NCBI GenBank assembly: GCA_025526935.1
Contig: JAHLKD010000099.1
Span: 143,089-207,088 of the forward strand
Reading direction: 5' to 3'
DNA: 64,000 nucleotides
Origin: Cladochytrium replicatum
Taxonomy: Eukaryota; Chytridiomycota; Chytridiomycetes; Cladochytriales; Cladochytriaceae
In this document: positions 11,726 to 22,437 of the stretch, in pieces
Position numbering within the stretch: the stretch's first letter is position 1
Layout: each line of letters opens with the position of its first letter
The notes under the pieces: generated by a model
Told to the model about the DNA's origin: nothing
The model's database searches: none
The model's input: the letters and a program-made list of their open reading frames with translations, nothing else
Position numbers and translations under genes: made by a program

Positions 11726-12148
11726 TGCTCGCAGATCACCAGAAGAAAAGTGTGAAATTTGTTTTCGTGGCGGTGTTGAAAGCGGCTTTAAAAAGCGGGT
11801 GGCGAACGGCTCACAAGCCCCGTCGTTAGCTCGCCGGGACCACCGGGTATTTAATGTGGTGGTGTGGAGGAAGTCGGCTCGCAGGAGAGAAAACTCGGAC
11901 TGAGTTGCTTTGCTTTGAGTAATCAGAGATTGAATCCGTACTCACTGGGTCGCTTGCTTTAACACTATTTTGAGTGACGGATCAGATCCATTTCGTCTCT
12001 GAATCGTCTTAAAGATTGACAGTGTGACTTCTATCACTAATTGGGAAACGATGAAGGAGCTTTAAGCAATTCCTTCATCTTCGCACAACTTCAATATTCC
12101 ACTTCTAATTTGTGGACTGTTGCCCAACGCCACCTCCACTGCGAATGA
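11726..12148. promoter_or_regulatory. Divergent spacer between symporter and GLE1
   Basis: 423 bp separating two genes that point away from each other, so it must hold both promoters. There is no clear TATA box; an AT-rich patch lies at 11990-12120. No motif could be assigned. Confidence 0.45.
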
Positions 12149-14203
12149 ATGGATCGCTCGTTCCTCCTCAAATCTGTCGCGGTGAGCAACGGAAACTCCT
12201 TCTCTCGCCGTTTGTTGACGTTGTGCTCAGATCAAAGACCCCGTCCAAACTCTCTCAGACCAATTTCACAACCATGTCTGGGTAAGGCCTTTCATCAGAA
12301 CAACTGAATTATTATCAAACTAATCCACTTTATCTCTATCAGCAAACGGTAGCAAGAAAAACCGCGGAGCTAGAAACGTTTAACGCGCTGAAACTTTCAA
12401 ATGATTATAACAACGGGGACGACGAAGACGGGCCTTCGAATGGGCGAGGTGTACCTCCGCCCTTGTCGATGACTTCCTCCGAATTGACTAATCTCAGGAG
12501 TCTTGCGGATGGGAAGGCATTACCCAGGTTTGATTCATGTGTTTGATTTTATTGAAAGTATTTCCTGACAAAATCTACGCTAGCCAGACAAGAGCTTTGC
12601 AAACAATTGCAGCTCTACGGAACAAGAACGAACAGCTTTCACAGGTAGACTTGGAAACGTTGGATGAGTAGAAAAAAAGGTTTCTCAGCTTTTGTGCAGG
12701 ATATTGAGAAGACCATACAAATATCAAAAGAGAAAGAAGCAGATGCGAGGGAGAGGGCTCTAGAAGCGCTTCGAAAACAAGAGGAGGAGCGCAAGCGTGT
12801 AGAGGAACAGGCAAGGCTGAAACGTGAGCAGGATGACGCTGCCGCTCGGGATCGAGCGGAGACAGAACGTCGCGATGCGGAGTTGAGGGAACAAGCTGCG
12901 GATAAAGAGCGTGCGGATAGCGAAATAAGAAAGGCAGCCAAGGTACATTTACCAATTAGACTTCTTCGAATTGGCATTTGATCTGACACAAAATCTAGGC
13001 CGCTGGTTCCGTTTCACCAAAAGCCTGGGAGGCAGCGGTAACGTATGCCGAAAAGCTCAAGGTTCGACTTGAACACATCTGGGACCATTCAATGCTAATT
13101 GTGCTACTTGAATAATAGGAATACGAAGAGGTAGTCAAGCCATCACTCAAGAAGAATGAGGCCGTTATGGATTGGCTCTCGAATCGGAAACGGTTGGTCC
13201 GAAAGCGAGTCGGTCAGTTGACTGCAGAACATGAGAAAATCATGGAGATTGTAAGTAAATTGAAGAAAGAAAAGGTTTTATTGATGTCCTTCCTCTTTCG
13301 TAGTCCAACGCTTTGAGCGAGGCTCTCTCAGAAAGCAGTGGCCAAAGTGACCAACACTACATCTGGTTAATGAAGAAGGTTTCCAAGCAAATGATTGTAC
13401 GTTCTCAGACTTTCTGCAATAATTTCAGGCTCACGTATATATTTCCCAAACCAGCTTCAAGCAGAGAAAGAGGTGTCAGTCAAGATCGATATGGCTGATC
13501 CTCTTGCTACAATATGTATCACCCTCATGAAAGCACATTCTCGCTTCCTTGACTACCTCCTCGCAAGTATGCAGGAACGATGCATTTACGTTGTGCCACG
13601 TTATATCCGCCGAATCCAAGTAAGGCAAACGTGACTTGTGTGTTTTCGTGCTTCGAGCCTGAGGCATCTGATCTCAGGGCCAATCGGATTTTTCCTACTT
13701 CACATCGCTCGGATTCCACCCTCGCTATCCTTCCTGTCTCCAAAGAGGCGGTGCACCGAATGACGACGAAGACTGCGGGCACGAAGGATGTGTCCAATGG
13801 GAGGATGAAGCACGTTATCTGGAACGAATGTGCGGAATCGTCGCCTTGTATTCAGCTATCACTCATAGCTCCGTGGGTAAGTAGATCCACTTCATCCACC
13901 TATGCCACTTTCATGACAGTTTTGGCGTTCACTCTTGTAGCTGGAAACCCGCATGGGCTAAAGCATGGGTGGAGCTGGCTTGCGCGAATCTGCAATATGG
14001 ATCCCAGGAAAGCCACTCCACTTCTGGTTCGAACGTTTCTTGAAGTCTCGGGACAAACGTTGGTGCGCGTATACGGCAATCAAGGTGTCAAACTGGTGCG
14101 GTCGATATACGCTATGAAGATGCCCGCCAATTCATTCAGAGAGACATTCCGCTTGCACGAGTACTTGAAAGAAAAACTCGGAATCTTGAATAAAAACCCT
14201 TAA
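12149..14203 (+). CDS. GLE1: GLE1-like mRNA export factor
   Basis: Nuclear-pore cytoplasmic factor that, with inositol hexakisphosphate, activates the DEAD-box ATPase Dbp5 for mRNA export. About ten small exons, starting MDRSFLLKSVA|IKDPVQTL. A long charged coiled coil (ISKEKEADARERALEAL to ADKERADSEIRKAAK) is followed by the conserved helical GLE1 domain. Recognisable landmarks are MKKVSKQMI, EKEVSVKI, LATICITLMKAHSRFLDYLL, ERCIYVVPRYIRRIQ, YLERMCGIVALYSAI and GNPHGLKHGWSWLARICN. The order and spacing match GLE1. The intron after IRRIQ joins to GQSDFSYFTSLG, which sets the reading frame. The N-terminus is shorter than in animals and lacks obvious FG repeats. Confidence 0.9.
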
Positions 14204-14632
14204 AAATCTCTTGGAGATCGAAGATTAATTTCTTTACGGCACAGTAGCTGTCCAGCAGTCCGGCTGTGCGGCAAAGTCGAACGATTCGATGACAGCAGTG
14301 GGAACTCCTCTGGCAAATAAAATGTACAACTTTAGGTCTGTTCAAATTCTCTAAAAGAAAGGCGAACAAGAATAATCCTGATAGTCATCAACTGCACAGC
14401 TATTCTTCAATTTCCCTGAAAAATATAGTAAATGTTCTGTCTTTCTGACTTCCATGCTTGCCCAACAAAAAATCCCAGCCTTTCTCACCCGAACAACCCC
14501 GAGCAAAGTGAGTTACCAAATCCACCGCCGTAGCCTCACGGCATGGCAAGTGCTTGTGACCATGCTATTCTTTATCTCTCCAGTCTACCTCTGACTCTTT
14601 TCTGCCAATTTTTCCGACTCAGGTCGATCACG

Positions 14633-15099
14633 ATGACCTTCTGGAAAGATGCCGGTTTCAGGTGAGGGACGGTGGGAGGTTTGTGGAGCCGGAGAGCATC
14701 TTTCAAAGGCGTTCGGTATGGGGATATGTATCATTTTGCCGAGAGCACTCTCTGGATGTGACGACGGGCGCTCCTTGCAATTACTCACGTATTCCGCGAA
14801 AACACATCCCCTTTCAACGTAACTTCACTCGGTGTGCGAATGCGATACTCACTACTTATCTTTCAGCTACCTGAAGTACGTTCAGGTCGCCTCGCGTGCT
14901 CTCCGTAGCGTGTTGAAGGAGGAGGCAAAGGTTCAGGCATTGAAGCGAGAAGACACTGTTCTTAAAGTTTCCCGCTGGGCTAACGGGAAGCAGGGTGAAC
15001 TGGTTAGTCTGCCCATATCGAATGAATATGTAGTGGCTCAATTCATTCATTCACTTTCGTTTTTCTAAGAAATTTGTCGACCCAAAGAACCAGCATTGA
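14633..15099 (+). CDS. ATP15: Mitochondrial ATP synthase subunit epsilon
   Basis: Small subunit of the F1 central stalk in the mitochondrial F1Fo ATP synthase. Three exons: 14633-14661, 14867-15002 and 15070-15099, giving exactly 64 aa, the usual size (yeast 62). The protein begins MTFWKDAGFSYLKYVQVASR, the family signature, followed by ALRSVLKEEAK and WANGKQGEL and ending KFVDPKNQH. As in other species there is no cleaved presequence. The tiny exons explain why no long open frame marks it. It converges on DRE2 with 131 bp between stop codons. Confidence 0.92.
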
Positions 15100-15230
15100 T
15101 CACTGTCGATATGTTCCAGAAACCTTGATATTAGAGATACTTTTGGGCGGGAGGAGGGCAATATACGATGCCAACATTCTTTTGCAAATGAAGTGACAGC
15201 ATTGATCAGATGTATTATTATTCAGGACAA

Positions 15231-16473
15231 CTACACAGTCAGATCGTCCTTAAGATTAAGGGTAACCATTTCGCCTGGCTGGAATGCGGGCATACCCAAA
15301 TACGGGCAGCTGGAGCAGCGGAACGCATCGCCGAGATAGCACTGCGATCGCAAAATTTAAGCAGAGCGAAAAGTCTGGGCACCTTAAAAACTTACGTTGC
15401 CACAGGACGATTGGACGGCAGGAACCGCCTTTGTAGCAACCTTTTGCTTCTTGGCTGCCTTTTCTTCTTCCTTGCGAGCTTCATCCTCGGTTTCCATTTC
15501 TGCCAACCCGCAGGAGCAGTTCTTGCAGGCCTTCTTCTTTCCGGCAGTACCATCGGTTGGCCCGCAATCTGTAAGTTCACATGAGAAACCAAGATTCGCA
15601 ACCAGATCACGAACACACCTGCAAGGTCTGGTTTCAAGTAATCGTCCGCATCGATGAGGTCATCCTCATTCACAAGGTCTTCGTCGTCATCATCATTAGC
15701 GGAAACTTTCCATACTGCCACTTTCGCTGGCGCTTTTGCACCAATGAAGTATTCAAATAGAGATTTTATCCAAACGGATCAAAAGATAAGTTGATACATA
15801 CCAACTTTGATCCGACTAGTCTCTTCCTTGGCTGGTGTAGATTTCTTAAACTTGAGCGGGAGTGCAGCGCTGGCACCAGTCTCGTAGCTGGGTTTCTTCG
15901 CCACAACCTCGACCACGGCAACTTTCCCAGCCCATGTCGTTGCATTGACAGCTTCGGCCAAGGGCGAATTTGGCGTAGCTGCCCACACCTTCAATTCAAC
16001 AGTGTCGACAACCCGCAGCGACAGAGCCGCCAAATCAATGAACCCGTTCAAAGTCAAGTCACGGAACAGAGTCGATGTTGTGCGGAGTGGAGAAAGAGCA
16101 GCGTCCTCAACAAGGGCGATAGGTTCAGTCAGGTGCAGACTGCCATTCGGTTGCAATGCAGTAGCGAACTGGCCGAGGGCTGAGACTGTGTGCGTAAAAC
16201 ACGCAGGACCAGTTGCTCCAGAAACGATCTTCTTGTAATGGGATGTAGGGAGTGACACTACAAGAATGGCATTACACCAATGAGATTGTGGAACTGGAGA
16301 CGAGCTAGTTCAGACAAACCCATACACATGGACAGTCGGTCGAGCTGTTCAAACGACACTTTCGCTGCATCACCTGCTTCAGAAGCAAGGCGCTCACGTT
16401 GAGCAACAACATCCGCGGCCTTCGCGGCAGGAGTCCCCACGAGCAGGAAGGATGGCAGTTGGGCAGCAGGCAT
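15231..16473 (-). CDS. DRE2: DRE2/CIAPIN1 (anamorsin) Fe-S assembly protein
   Basis: Electron-transfer scaffold of the cytosolic iron-sulphur assembly machinery, reduced by the diflavin reductase Tah18. Domains: an N-terminal degenerate methyltransferase-like region (from [13 protein letters not shown]), an acidic linker ending [15 protein letters not shown], then two cysteine motifs. Motif A is C-x12-C-x2-C-x-C ([11 protein letters not shown]) and motif B is C-x2-C-x7-C-x2-C ([15 protein letters not shown]), followed by [12 protein letters not shown]. All eight cluster cysteines are intact. The introns before DCGPTDG and before motif B follow GT..AG. It lies just downstream of ERB1 on the same strand, 112 bp away. 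Confidence 0.93.
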
Positions 16474-16585
16474 TAATTATTAAATTGATAATTGGAGGGT
16501 TGCAGGTGTGGCGAATGAGTGTGGGAACTTATGTGACTAATCCATCGAGATGGGAAATGCCAGGAGACACGTTATTGTTTATTTC

Positions 16586-19403
16586 CTATGTGTACAGCTT
16601 GATCGTTGTGTCGGCACCAGAGCTAATTAGCCACGGCTGCGTTGGATGGAACTCGCATTGAAGTGCACCTGCAAAAGGTTGGTCAGAACGATCTCAAAAG
16701 ATAACCACATGCACAAACCTAAGCTGTCGACCACTGAGTGGCCATGAATTCGTTTCACAGGAACAATCAATGGTTGTCGCATCAAGTCATTGTATACCAT
16801 TCCGTGGAACACGTTGACGTCTCCGTCATCACCAACACTTGCGAACAACGGGTACCGCTTGTGGAATCGGACACTTCTAATAGCCTCTTTGTGGTACCGT
16901 AGAGTCTTGAATGGCTTGGTTGAGAGGTCCAAGTCAAACCAGGCAAGTCGCCTATCGTAACTCCCGACAATTACGTTATCACCTGTTGTGCGGGTTGTGA
17001 GCCAACAATAACACTAGTGCTGAAATTATATACCTTCGGGATGTACATCGATGCTCGATATCCACTTCATTCCAGTGATCAACGTTTTTGCCAGTTCTTG
17101 CTTGAGGAGATTGTAAACCAACACATATCGCTGAGTCTACAACCAATCCGAATCAGCAAATAGTGCTCGACAAACAACTTCGCATGACCACCTACCGCAA
17201 CAAACAAGAACGGCTTTGATGGATGGAAAAGAACACACTGTACCATGCCTTTGGACTTTCTGAACGGAGACTGCGATTGCCTCTTTGAAATCTGATGAAT
17301 CTTCACAGCACCTTGTCCAGCTGAAACAGCGACGGTTTAGCCTTTTCTATTGGTGGCGCTGGGTTTGCACATACCTTCTGGCGACACTGTAACCAAGTAA
17401 TCGCCTCGCCGATGCCACGAGATATGGGTTATTGGCTGGATTTCACTGTCACTAACATATTATCCATATGTAGTGTAAACAATTTACCTTTTCGTGTGCA
17501 ATTTTCATGAGTTCCACCGTCTTCTGTTTCCCGGACTGTTCAACAGACACCCATTCGCAAGCAGAAACTCCTATGAATTCCATATTAACATGTAGCGGTC
17601 GATTGAATTTGAAGCTTACTCTCTGAAGCAGAAGGAATGGCACGCACGAATTCTTCTGTTGCCCTTCGAATGCTGGAATTGCCAATCTTTGGAGAACAGA
17701 GGAAGAGTGTTTCCCCACTATATACACATCGATAAGCCTTCGAAACCTTAAGTACGCTGAAGCAGCTCACCTCGCCACTGCAAGCAGAGCGTGGTCTTTG
17801 TTGGGGCTCCACGCAACCTGCATAACAGCCTTCGATCCCAACTCGAGCCTCTCCAGGCAACGGCCAGTAAGCACTTCCCAAATACGGACGGTTGAGTCCT
17901 CGGACCCTGAGTCATTGTTATTTGCATTCTTTAATCCTTGGAGTCAAGCGTACCAGACGCAAGCCATTGTCCGTTAGGATGCACCGAGATGCTTCGAACT
18001 CTGCCTGTGTGGCCAAGGTAGACCACTGCCTCTCGCTGAGGGAAAGGCCGAAGCTCGTTGGGATCCGGAAGTTTCGGAAGAAGCTTCTCAACATCTGTGT
18101 GAATCTGCAATGGCGATCAGTATATAATGGTAATGAACTGAATGGCTCACGTACCTTTTTGGCTTGGACTCGGGGGCAGAGGTACAAATCAAGGCACCGC
18201 TCAAATCGCTCCTGAATGAAGCGATTGTACGCTGGGACTTTGCGAAGGCTCGAATACCTGAAAGATATGGTTGGCAAATTGTATCATGTCCCAAACCTAA
18301 ATTCATACTTTTGAGGAATGAAGTTGCGCTCGCGATCTTCAGGATGAGCTTCATTCCAGCCTTTCTTCTCCTCCTCGGACATAAGATATTCCGCCGGAGG
18401 ATTGTATGACGCATAGTGATCCGGAAGCGGCATCTTTGTCGCGGGCAAATGACGGAAGCGCTTATCTTCTCCAGCAGTGTCTCCTTCCCCAGACCATATA
18501 TCATACAAAGCTGGCGTCTGAGCATCATCTAACCTCGGCCGTAGCCGACCTGCTCGGATCGCTCGTACGATTTTCATGATCTAAAGTTTTGTTCGGATTA
18601 TATCAAGAGGTAATAGGCTTGCCCGGCTACCTTCTTTGCTTCCCATTTCGATGCTACGAATCGTCGTTTAGGCTCGGGAGCAGCGCTGAGTGGAGTTACC
18701 GACGTTTTGCTTGTAAACCATTCAATTGTGGGCTATTCGCCATAAAGCACAGGTTAGTAACCCCATTTTACGCGAAAACAATCACGAATCTTACTGCGTA
18801 AGGATCCATATCCAGCCCGAACTTCTGGTCCTGAATGCGTTTCAGCAACTCCAGTTCGTCCTTGCTAAGCGCAACTGTCGTTCCTGTACGCTTATCGTAA
18901 ACAGATCTCCTTCAAGTCGAATCAATCCATTTCAGATCTGGCACATTCCAAAAGTGTGAATTACTCACAGAAGTGTCGGATCATCGAGCTTGGCCAGTAG
19001 AGAATCCAGTTTATCCCCTTGCGCAGGTTTCATGATCATCTTCCCATGAATGTCGTACCCAATGTGGGGCAAATCATCGTACCACTCGATTGGAACATTT
19101 CCGATCGTATTTTCTGTCTCCTGTTCGGAAGAATCAACGACTGCATTAAGCCTTCATAATTCCTTATATTGTATATCACGTTCTCTGTACCTCATCTGAA
19201 GTGTCGCTGTCGTAGATGGGGTCGATTTCGGGCCTTTGCATGCCCTCATCTGAATCCGCATTCTGTGGTCCCCATGCATCCGGGTCCATAAGCTCTCCAG
19301 CAAAAATTTCATCTATTTTCACGGGGGTTTTTTCTGAAGGGGCAGGCACTTCCTTGCTGGACAGATCCTGCTCCAGGTCCACAGCAGCCTTCCGTTTGCC
19401 CAT
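16586..19403 (-). CDS. ERB1: ERB1/BOP1 ribosome biogenesis WD-repeat protein
   Basis: Member of the PeBoW (Nop7-Erb1-Ytm1) complex needed for 27S rRNA processing and 60S assembly in the nucleolus. The N-terminus [12 protein letters not shown] is followed by an acidic stretch ([13 protein letters not shown]) and the BOP1NT signature ([20 protein letters not shown]). The C-terminal half is a WD40 propeller with blades such as [30 protein letters not shown] and [20 protein letters not shown]. The protein ends [15 protein letters not shown]. Many short exons. The start ATG at 19403 fits the conserved basic N-terminus. Length about 740 aa, as expected. Confidence 0.93.
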
Positions 19404-19967
19404 TGAACAAAAGCTGTCAAAAACTGGTGTGGCGCAATGTAGGGAATTGTTTTTACTCCAGCAAAAGCAAATGGATCACAGAATAACATTCAACAATTGG
19501 CAAGAATCCACTTGGCTCTGTCGCAACCCAATTTAGCTCCGGATAAAGTCTGAAATTGGTATTATCGCCTCCAAACACAATATCGGGTGACATCTTCAAC
19601 GGTTTGGAAGTAAGCGATTGTGTTGAATGGAAACTTTACCTTATACAATGTCGTCGTCGGAATCAAACAAGCTCACAGAGACTTTGGGAGAGCCATGAAT
19701 TTCTCTAATATGGAACCAATGTTTCTGAGGACTTGAACAACAATATTATCAGCATTCATGATCGTGTCCAAATAGACCAACAAGTTTGCAGTTTGGCTGA
19801 GCGAATTGATCAACAAAAGAGTCGACCTAATCACAAATGAACAACTATTTACCTGCAATATTCCAGGACGCTGGACAACAACGCTCATTTTTGCATCAAG
19901 CAAACATAACCAACGTGGGAGTTATATTTATCGTAGCATTGCATACTCCGCTGGAGAAGCCATGGAG

Positions 19968-20460
19968 ACGTCAGGTACGAGTTCGTGGCCCTGCAGCACT
20001 CAACCGACGATCAACCACAGAGAAACTACCGACTCTGCCTGCTGCAGCAACCAAAGAAGTCCAGGATGTATGGGTTGGCCGAGAAAAGGTGGGGCGGTGT
20101 GGTAGACACATACTTATTCTGGAACTCTCCATTTGATCGTCGTCCAGTGGACCCACCACCCATCATCGTAAGCCTCTTCATTCAGCTCATTGGATCACAC
20201 TTTCTGAAGAAATTTTGCTTATTGGAATAGCTACTCGAATTTACTAATGGCCAGTCTTCGTTTGGAGAGCTCTTATTACTTTCTATACGCGTTATTGATC
20301 GTACCACACTCTGAGGACGAGTTGCACTTCCTCCAGGATGGAAAAACTCTCTCAAAGACTGGCGTGATGGTGTCGAGCTTATATCCCCTCCATATGTGAT
20401 CTGAGATCAGGGAATACAAAGAATGCCCTTCCTTTTAATCAATACATTTAAGCCTATACA
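19968..20460 (+). pseudogene. Velvet-domain factor, partial and probably broken
   Basis: Velvet regulators couple fungal development and secondary metabolism through an NF-kB-like DNA-binding fold. Signature pieces here are YRLCLLQQPKKSRMYGLAEK, then DRRPVDPPPII, then an intron-like gap (20168-20230) and SSYYFLYALLIVPHSEDE, LHFLQDGKTLSKTG and MVSSLYPL. A 16-residue insertion separates the two halves of the core AEK..DRRPVDPPP signature. The frame after the gap does not join in phase with any AG acceptor I could find. No C-terminal velvet strand is visible, because the sequence runs into minisatellite units at 20615. I call it a damaged gene; a mis-assembled intact one remains possible. Confidence 0.55.
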
Positions 20461-20614
20461 ACTGAAGGTAGGCATCAACTCGTGTGTTTCAAATCGTTGA
20501 CTGTGAATTTCTCAGTTTTCGTTATACAAAGTTGTCAGCAGCTAGATTTACTTTTGCACCTACATCATCTTCGATGTTTTCTGTACGTGGCGGCACATTC
20601 AGGTCACTCCACCA

Positions 20615-20815
20615 TTTGTCATCAAGTATAACTAACCTCTCTATCAATACTACAAGCAATGGATTCTGTCACACAGACACTTTCTCAACTCCTTGACAGT
20701 GCTTCAGTGATCTCTGTCAAAAACATCTCACCTCTCTACAAATGCTACTAGCAACAGAATTCTGTCCCCGAAGACACTTTCTCAACTCCTGGACAGTACT
20801 TCAACTGATGAACAC
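20615..20815. repeat. Minisatellite units related to the 49-50 kb array
   Basis: Two diverged copies of the roughly 97-bp unit found at 49.3-50.4 kb, recognised by ACACTTTCTCAACTC.TTGACAGT, CAGTGATCTCT and ACCTCTCTA.AAATGCTACTAGCAA. They sit about 100 bp beyond the 3' end of the hAT transposase relic. Confidence 0.75.
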
Positions 20816-20919
20816 TCAAAACAACAATTTATATTTAAAGGACTGGTTTGTTATCAGTTGCTTCCAATGCTAAGACCACATCAAAATCCCCGTCAAAATT
20901 GTGCACCTTCGCAAAATCC

Positions 20920-21309
20920 TCACAATTTTGAATCCTTCAAATCATTTTTGAACGGTTCTTCAGCACTCAATTGATACAGCCAGTCATGACAGCACATCAA
21001 CACATTTATTGTTCTTGGAGCAAGGTGATTGCGAGTTGCAGGTACCAAATCATCCCCGGCTGAAAACTTTCGTTTGACTGGAACACTTGTTGCTGGTATT
21101 CCTAAATAGTCCATTGCTATCTGGCTCAGGGCTGGAAGGTTCACACTTCCAACAGTCTTCGACCAGTCCATAATATGACAGTTTCCCATCGGGATCAATA
21201 CTGCGGAGTACCTGATTGCTAAGACAGTGATCCAGTTCATCTTTTTCCTCGGTAATCTCTTCTTGTCAGTTGAAATGGATCTAATGGCACTCAAACGTTC
21301 AGAGTCCAT
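20920..21309 (-). mobile_element. hAT transposase, C-terminal dimerisation region (relic)
   Basis: Reading frame with the hAT C-terminal block: LPALSQIAMDYLGIPATS, then KRKFSAGDDLV and RNHLAPRTINVLMCCHDWL. These correspond to the conserved YL.IPATS...R.FS..........L.P......++....WL pattern. Just upstream a DELDHCLSNQVL segment lies in a different frame, so at least one frameshift is present. A 33-nt poly-C tract interrupts the upstream sequence. It is the 3' end of a decayed Ac-like element; the inverted ends were not found. Confidence 0.8.
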
Positions 21310-21414
21310 TGTTTTCTGTCTATCACCAGAAGGTCTGCTGGAATCATGTCAACAATCTAGTGTGTTTCTATTACCATCGGCACTAGTGTTCTTGTTTTTC
21401 TGTGTCTTATACAA

Positions 21415-21415
<1 letters not shown>

Positions 21416-21448
<33 letters not shown>
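21416..21448. repeat. Poly-C tract, 33 nt
   Basis: Uninterrupted run of 33 C inside the hAT relic. Length in the real genome is likely variable, and the assembled length is unreliable. Confidence 0.95.
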
Positions 21449-21450
<2 letters not shown>

Positions 21451-21556
21451 ATTTTCCGCATGATGGTGACCTGAGCCCAACCTACATCTTTCTCCCATGC
21501 CTTCAAAAATCAATAATATTGGCCCTTAAAGCAAGGATCAAGTACTGTAGCAACCA

Positions 21557-21900
21557 CTAAACACAGGCTCTTTGCGGCTGGGCAATATGCTTGCAGGTTG
21601 TATATGCATTTTGAAATGCTTTGCCGAAAGTTTCATCCAATTCTGCCTGCTCTAGGTCCTCCAGGTGATCAATTAGATTGTTGTACATTGGACTAACAAG
21701 CGGAAGTGTTGGATATCTAGACCCCTCAATTGCCTTTGCAATTATAAACATTGCTTATTGACGTGTATCAGGATTCTTTGAAAGATTGGTTCAACAAATG
21801 GAAAGCAATGTGACGTCCTCCAGAAGAAATCTAGACCCCTCAATTGCCTTTGATATAACCTCAAAAACACTCAAACCATCCCGGATCTTCTGTAGGACGT
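21557..21900 (-). mobile_element. hAT transposase, internal fragment (relic)
   Basis: Minus-strand frame with AKAIEGSRYPTLPLVSPMY and NNLIDHLEDLEQAELDE, typical of the region of hAT transposases before the C-terminal domain. The piece FE.ISKAIEGSR is encoded twice (at 21717-21738 and 21831-21852) because of a local duplication linked with the palindrome. Clearly inactive. Confidence 0.7.
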
Positions 21901-21966
21901 CACATTGCTTTCCATTTGTTGAACCAATCTTTCAAAGAATCCTGATACACGTCAATAAGCAATGTT
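21747..21966. repeat. 80-bp inverted repeat with 60-nt spacer
   Basis: The left arm 21747-21826 and right arm 21887-21966 are reverse complements over 80 nt with one mismatch seen. A 22-nt direct repeat (21717-21738 and 21831-21852, starting CTAGACCCCTCAATTGCC) overlaps the structure. It lies inside the hAT relic. Confidence 0.9.
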
Positions 21967-22437
21967 CATGATTGCAAAGTTCAGAGAACATTCAAATTAT
22001 AAAACTAGGCATTCTGTTAAACAATGTGCTTAACTAGTGGAGTGAAACAGAAGAGCTTCTGCAACATATTGCGAGTATAGTCAATAATACGACCAATGCT
22101 AAGCTGTAAAAACCAAGCTACATGAAACAAAAGTTAATTTCTTTGCTTTAAGAGCAGCCTGAGTTGTCCACGTGTGCAGCCACCACCCGAAGTGTTTCTG
22201 AGGTGCGAATCGGAATCGTCGTGCTGAGTGACATATCCACTGGCTACGACTGGTGAGAATGGCAAAATAAAACCCTTGACAGCAGGCTAACGTTGATTGT
22301 GGTTGGGAACAGCCTGAGATTCTTTTGTTGTTGTAATCTTACCACTTCTACGGTCATCCCAACTCATTTGTGGAGGTCGGTTTAATTCGTGTAATACCTG
22401 CATTATCAATATTTCTGACGTTGTGGGATGCTAGAAA
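21967..22437. other. Spacer upstream of SCD6/LSM14
   Basis: About 470 bp of AT-rich sequence between the hAT palindrome and the LSM14-like gene. No coding frame. It must hold the promoter of the downstream gene; no motif assigned. Confidence 0.4.

Noticed and set aside
15392-15721. 109-codon minus-strand frame
   Set aside because: It is the DRE2 acidic-linker exon read through an intron into another frame; the spliced frame keeps the Fe-S cysteines.
21411-21463. Poly-proline protein from the poly-C tract
   Set aside because: The proline run is just translation of a 33-nt homopolymer within a transposon relic.
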